Source: Sphingomonas asaccharolytica NBRC 15499
GTDB lineage: Bacteria; Pseudomonadota; Alphaproteobacteria; Sphingomonadales; Sphingomonadaceae
Reading direction: 5' to 3'
DNA length: 48,117 nucleotides
Assembly (NCBI RefSeq): GCF_001598355.1
Contig: NZ_BCYU01000033.1
Span: 1 to 48,117 of the forward strand
In this document: positions 45,919-48,117 of the stretch, in pieces
How positions within the stretch are numbered: position 1 is the first letter of the stretch
Layout of the letters: each line of letters opens with the position of its first letter
Notes under the pieces: generated by a model
Told to the model about the DNA's origin: nothing
Databases searched by the model: none
Seen by the model: the letters and a program-made list of their open reading frames with translations, nothing else
Position numbers and translations under genes: made by a program

Positions 45919-46207
45919 TCTTGATCCCCCTAATCGCGTAATTGCAACTAGCTAGCAGTGGAGAAGGGCAAGCGGCAAGCGTTGGCGCGATCTATCGCAA
46001 CCGGTTCCGAAAGCGCTAAACTAAAACCCACGAGCTCCAGAACAGGTCAATCAGGCGAGACATTACTCCCCTTGCGACGAACGGTGCATTTTCCCCTACC
46101 AATTCGATGGGAATTGCGTCATAGGCACCGCCGGACTTACCCCAGGACCAATTCGCGAGGCGCTGTGCCGAGCGGGGGCGCGGCCTGGATTTTACGGAGA
46201 TTTGTCC

Positions 46208-46399
46208 ATGAAGAAGCTCGTAGTTCTCTCGGTGATTGCTCCTGTCGTGCTCGGCCTCGCGGCTTGCGGCGGCAACAAGGCGGCCGACAACGCCGTCGTC
46301 GTCACCAACACCGACGACGTGAACCTGACCGACACCACCAACATCACCGACGAGAACGTCAGCGACGTCGCGGGCAACGCCAGCAACGTCTCCGAGTAA
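46208..46399 (+). CDS. Small lipoprotein, acidic
   Basis: The 63-residue protein has a lipoprotein signal ending GLAACGG (lipidated Cys about residue 20), then a short, Asn/Asp/Thr-rich acidic tail (NTDDVNLTDTTNITDENVSD). It probably attaches to a membrane facing the periplasm. No family is recognised beyond its likeness to short sphingomonad lipoproteins. GGAG lies before the ATG. A strong terminator follows at 46438. Confidence 0.7.
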   Translation: MKKLVVLSVIAPVVLGLAACGGNKAADNAVVVTNTDDVNLTDTTNITDENVSDVAGNASNVSE

Positions 46400-46437
46400 T
46401 CGGTGCGGCGGCGGGGCGACCCGCTACCGGAACAACA

Positions 46438-46475
46438 GGCCGCGCGGTCCGATGGGGTCGCGCGGCCTTCGTTTT
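46438..46475 (+). terminator. Rho-independent terminator of the small lipoprotein gene
   Basis: GGCCGCGCG (46438-46446) pairs perfectly with CGCGCGGCC (46459-46467) around a 12-base loop, followed by TTCGTTTT. It lies 38 bases past the stop codon. Confidence 0.85.
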
Positions 46476-46531
46476 ATCTGGGCATCGGCGCGCGGCCGCC
46501 GTCATCACGGCTCCGCGCACTATTTGTTGTC

Positions 46532-46577
46532 GCATCGCTTTTTGCGGAAAACCGGTCCCCACTTTTCCGCGCGATGC
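46532..46577. repeat. Dispersed alphaproteobacterial palindrome
   Basis: GCATCGC (46532-46538) pairs with GCGATGC (46571-46577), and inside it GCGGAAAA (46544-46551) pairs with TTTTCCGC (46563-46570) around CCGGTCCCCAC. This pattern of GGAAAA-CCGG-CCAC-TTTTCC with GCATNGC ends resembles a repeat found in many alphaproteobacteria. It sits directly at the 3' end of the Cys-cluster gene and may end its transcript. Confidence 0.6.
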
Positions 46578-46578
46578 T

Positions 46579-47220
46579 TTAGCGATCGAGCATCGCGTCG
46601 AGCAGGCTGATGTGCAGCCACATCCGGTCGAGCAGATCCTCGGGCTCGTCGATCCCGCTCGCGGCGCACGCGGCGGCGAGTTCGCTGTCGATGTCGAGCA
46701 GGTCGCGGTCGGGATCGGCGATGACCGCCGTGCCCGCGCCCATCCGCGCATTGGCGCGGCAGAAAAAGGCGAAATAGGCGTCGGCCGCGGCAATGAACGC
46801 GGTTGCGCCCTGCGACTCCAGATAGTCGGCGACCACGCCCGCTTTTCCGAACTCGCCGTGCGCGGCCAGTGGATCGGGATAGGGCACGAAATGCACCTTG
46901 CCCGCGGCGTCGATCACGCGGCCGAGCGGAAACAACCGGCAGACCAGCGGCCGGTCGGCATGGACGGTGCAACCCTGATCGCCCAGGAAGATGCAGCGCC
47001 CGTCCTCCTGCTGGCGCAGGGCGCCGTCGATGGTGAAATCGTCGCGCGCCTGGGCGGTAGAAACGCCGCGGTTGCGCGCCAGCCGCCCGATTTCATACGG
47101 ATTGACCTGGATGCGCTTGTCGATACAGCAGCTGTTGCAGCGCGTGCAGCGGTAACTGAACCGCGTATCGGCCATCATCTGGGCCGACATCGGGGCCGTT
47201 ATCGGGTCGTCGGACGGCAT
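46579..47220 (-). CDS. YkgJ-family cysteine-cluster protein
   Basis: The 213-residue protein has the eight-cysteine pattern of the family: YRCTRCNSCCIDKRI (about 25-38), GRCIFLGDQGCTVHADRPLVC (about 75-95), a likely zinc or iron-sulfur site. The role is unknown. GGAGAGGAGG upstream of the ATG at 47220 fixes the start; a form 35 residues longer is unlikely. It diverges from the transglutaminase gene, with about 90 bases between them. Confidence 0.85.
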   Translation of the reverse strand: MPSDDPITAPMSAQMMADTRFSYRCTRCNSCCIDKRIQVNPYEIGRLARNRGVSTAQARDDFTIDGALRQQEDGRCIFLGDQGCTVHADRPLVCRLFPLGRVIDAAGKVHFVPYPDPLAAHGEFGKAGVVADYLESQGATAFIAAADAYFAFFCRANARMGAGTAVIADPDRDLLDIDSELAAACAASGIDEPEDLLDRMWLHISLLDAMLDR

Positions 47221-47311
47221 GCTCGCCTCCTCTCCTTCGCCTGATCCTGAGCATAGCCGGGCAGGGTGGTTATCGGATAGGAACGATACGACTCCGTTCC
47301 AGAAAGATTCC

Positions 47312-48091
47312 ATGCGCCTCTCCATCGACGCCCGGCTCGACTATTGGCTCGCCGCGCCGGCCGACCTGCTGTTCGCGCTCGAGGTCGCGCAGACGCCCGA
47401 TCAGCATCTGGTCACCGACCTGTTGCGGATCGGCGGGGTGGAGGCGTTGCGCCCGATCGCGGCGGATAACGGGCTGGGGCGGCGCACCTGGACGCGGGGG
47501 GAGGGGCGAGTGACCGCGCATTACACCGCGACGGTGGAGGTCGATCGCGCGGAGGCGGCTCTCCACGGCCTCGCCGCCGACGATATCAAGCTGTTGCCGG
47601 CGGATGTGGTGCGGTACCTGTTCCCCAGCCGCTATTGCGAATCCGACCGGTTCGATGCGCTCGTCCGGCGCGAGTTCGACGCACTGTCGGGCGGCGACCG
47701 GGTGGAGGCGATGGCGGAATGGATCCGCGGCCATCTCGATTATGTTGTCGGGTCGAGCGATGTGAAGACGACCGCCGCCGACACCTATGTCGCGCACCGC
47801 GGCGTGTGCCGCGATTTCGCGCATCTGCTGATCGCGTTCGTGCGCGCCGCCGACATCCCCGCGCGGATGGTCGCGGCCTATGCCTGGCGGCTCGATCCGC
47901 CCGATTTCCATGCGGTGGTGGAAGTATGGCTGGACGGCGCGTGGCGGTTGATCGATCCCACCGGGCTGGCGCCGGTCGAAGGGCTGGTGCGGATCGGGGT
48001 GGGGCGCGATGCCACGGATATCAGCTTCATGACCATCTTTGGTGAGGCGGAATGCCTGTCGCAGAGTGTTACGGTCGAGCGGGTGGGGTGA
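47312..48091 (+). CDS. Transglutaminase-like protein, catalytic residues intact
   Basis: The 259-residue protein has an N-terminal beta domain (MRLSIDARLDYWLAAPADLL) and a transglutaminase core with the full triad: Cys166 in HRGVCRDFAH, His200 in PDFHAVVEVW and Asp215 in RLIDPTGLAP. It is probably a cysteine protease or peptide-linking enzyme in the cytosol or periplasm; no signal peptide is visible. Unlike the homologue at 1043, its active Cys is present. The gene ends 26 bases before the window's end. Confidence 0.87.
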   Translation: MRLSIDARLDYWLAAPADLLFALEVAQTPDQHLVTDLLRIGGVEALRPIAADNGLGRRTWTRGEGRVTAHYTATVEVDRAEAALHGLAADDIKLLPADVVRYLFPSRYCESDRFDALVRREFDALSGGDRVEAMAEWIRGHLDYVVGSSDVKTTAADTYVAHRGVCRDFAHLLIAFVRAADIPARMVAAYAWRLDPPDFHAVVEVWLDGAWRLIDPTGLAPVEGLVRIGVGRDATDISFMTIFGEAECLSQSVTVERVG

Positions 48092-48117
48092 GGGGGTTTG
48101 GGGCGGAGTATTTTACC

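Larger units (their letters stand above)
37775..45960. other. Accessory defence segment
   Basis: This span holds a toxin-antitoxin pair, a decayed tRNA-like sequence and a type I restriction operon with a SIR2-like gene. The DNA is visibly richer in A and T than its surroundings, notably across hsdS and the toxin gene. That suggests acquisition by transfer. No integrase or clear flanking direct repeat was seen, so the borders are approximate. Confidence 0.5.

Noticed and set aside
1..48117. CRISPR array, prophage or insertion sequence
   Set aside because: No regular repeat-spacer pattern, phage structural genes, transposase or integrase was found.

Overview
The window looks like chromosomal DNA of a sphingomonad (Alphaproteobacteria, Sphingomonas or a close relative). 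The DNA is GC-rich with dense, often overlapping genes, and the gene set is typical: alpha-E/transglutaminase pair, Bpt, a NodT-type RND efflux operon, CobS/CobT, a 180-kDa-type NAD-glutamate dehydrogenase, and a TonB receptor next to a PiuC hydroxylase and a PepSY protein. No rRNA gene, intact tRNA gene, insertion sequence, integrase or CRISPR array was seen.

Layout. 1-7.5 kb: alpha-E protein and a transglutaminase-fold protein without its catalytic Cys, bpt (minus strand), two exported unknown proteins, a small Cys-motif protein, recO, leuB, and a polyprenyl-phosphate glycosyltransferase fused to GtrA. 7.6-13.3 kb (minus): RND permease, adaptor and outer-membrane lipoprotein, divergent from a LysR regulator (13.5-14.4 kb). 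14.5-16.3 kb: an exported NTF2-like protein and a protein O-mannosyltransferase. 16.4-21.5 kb (minus): ten compact genes (four VOC/SRPBCC-type proteins, RibD-C reductase, DUF1905, double DUF1428, DoxX, GST-like and a 35-residue membrane peptide), divergent from an HxlR regulator with its own SRPBCC gene (21.6-22.7 kb). 22.9-25.7 kb: cobS-cobT. 25.8-31.2 kb: a ribbon-helix-helix protein, then an apparently Fur-controlled operon of TonB receptor, Sel1 protein, PiuC hydroxylase and PepSY protein. 31.4-37.7 kb (minus): NAD-glutamate dehydrogenase and a PAS protein. 37.8-45.9 kb: an accessory segment with a toxin-antitoxin pair, a decayed tRNA-like sequence and a type I restriction-modification operon with a SIR2-like gene between hsdS and hsdR. 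46.2-48.1 kb: a small lipoprotein, a Cys-cluster protein and a second, Cys-intact transglutaminase.

The most notable system is the order hsdM-hsdS-SIR2-hsdR, where each gene overlaps the next at its stop/start codons. It resembles the prr locus of E. coli, where an anticodon nuclease sits between hsdS and hsdR and acts when the restriction enzyme is inhibited. A NADase-fold protein in that slot suggests a second, abortive layer of phage defence tied to the restriction enzyme; this is inference.

The spaces between genes carry an unusual number of structured repeats: two long palindromes (2.7-2.9 kb), a three-hairpin element in two copies that differ by compensating base changes (7.5 and 15.0 kb), a cruciform (31.2 kb), a nested three-way-junction element (36.2 kb) and a widespread-looking alphaproteobacterial palindrome (46.5 kb). 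Several lie between convergent genes and probably end transcription in both directions.
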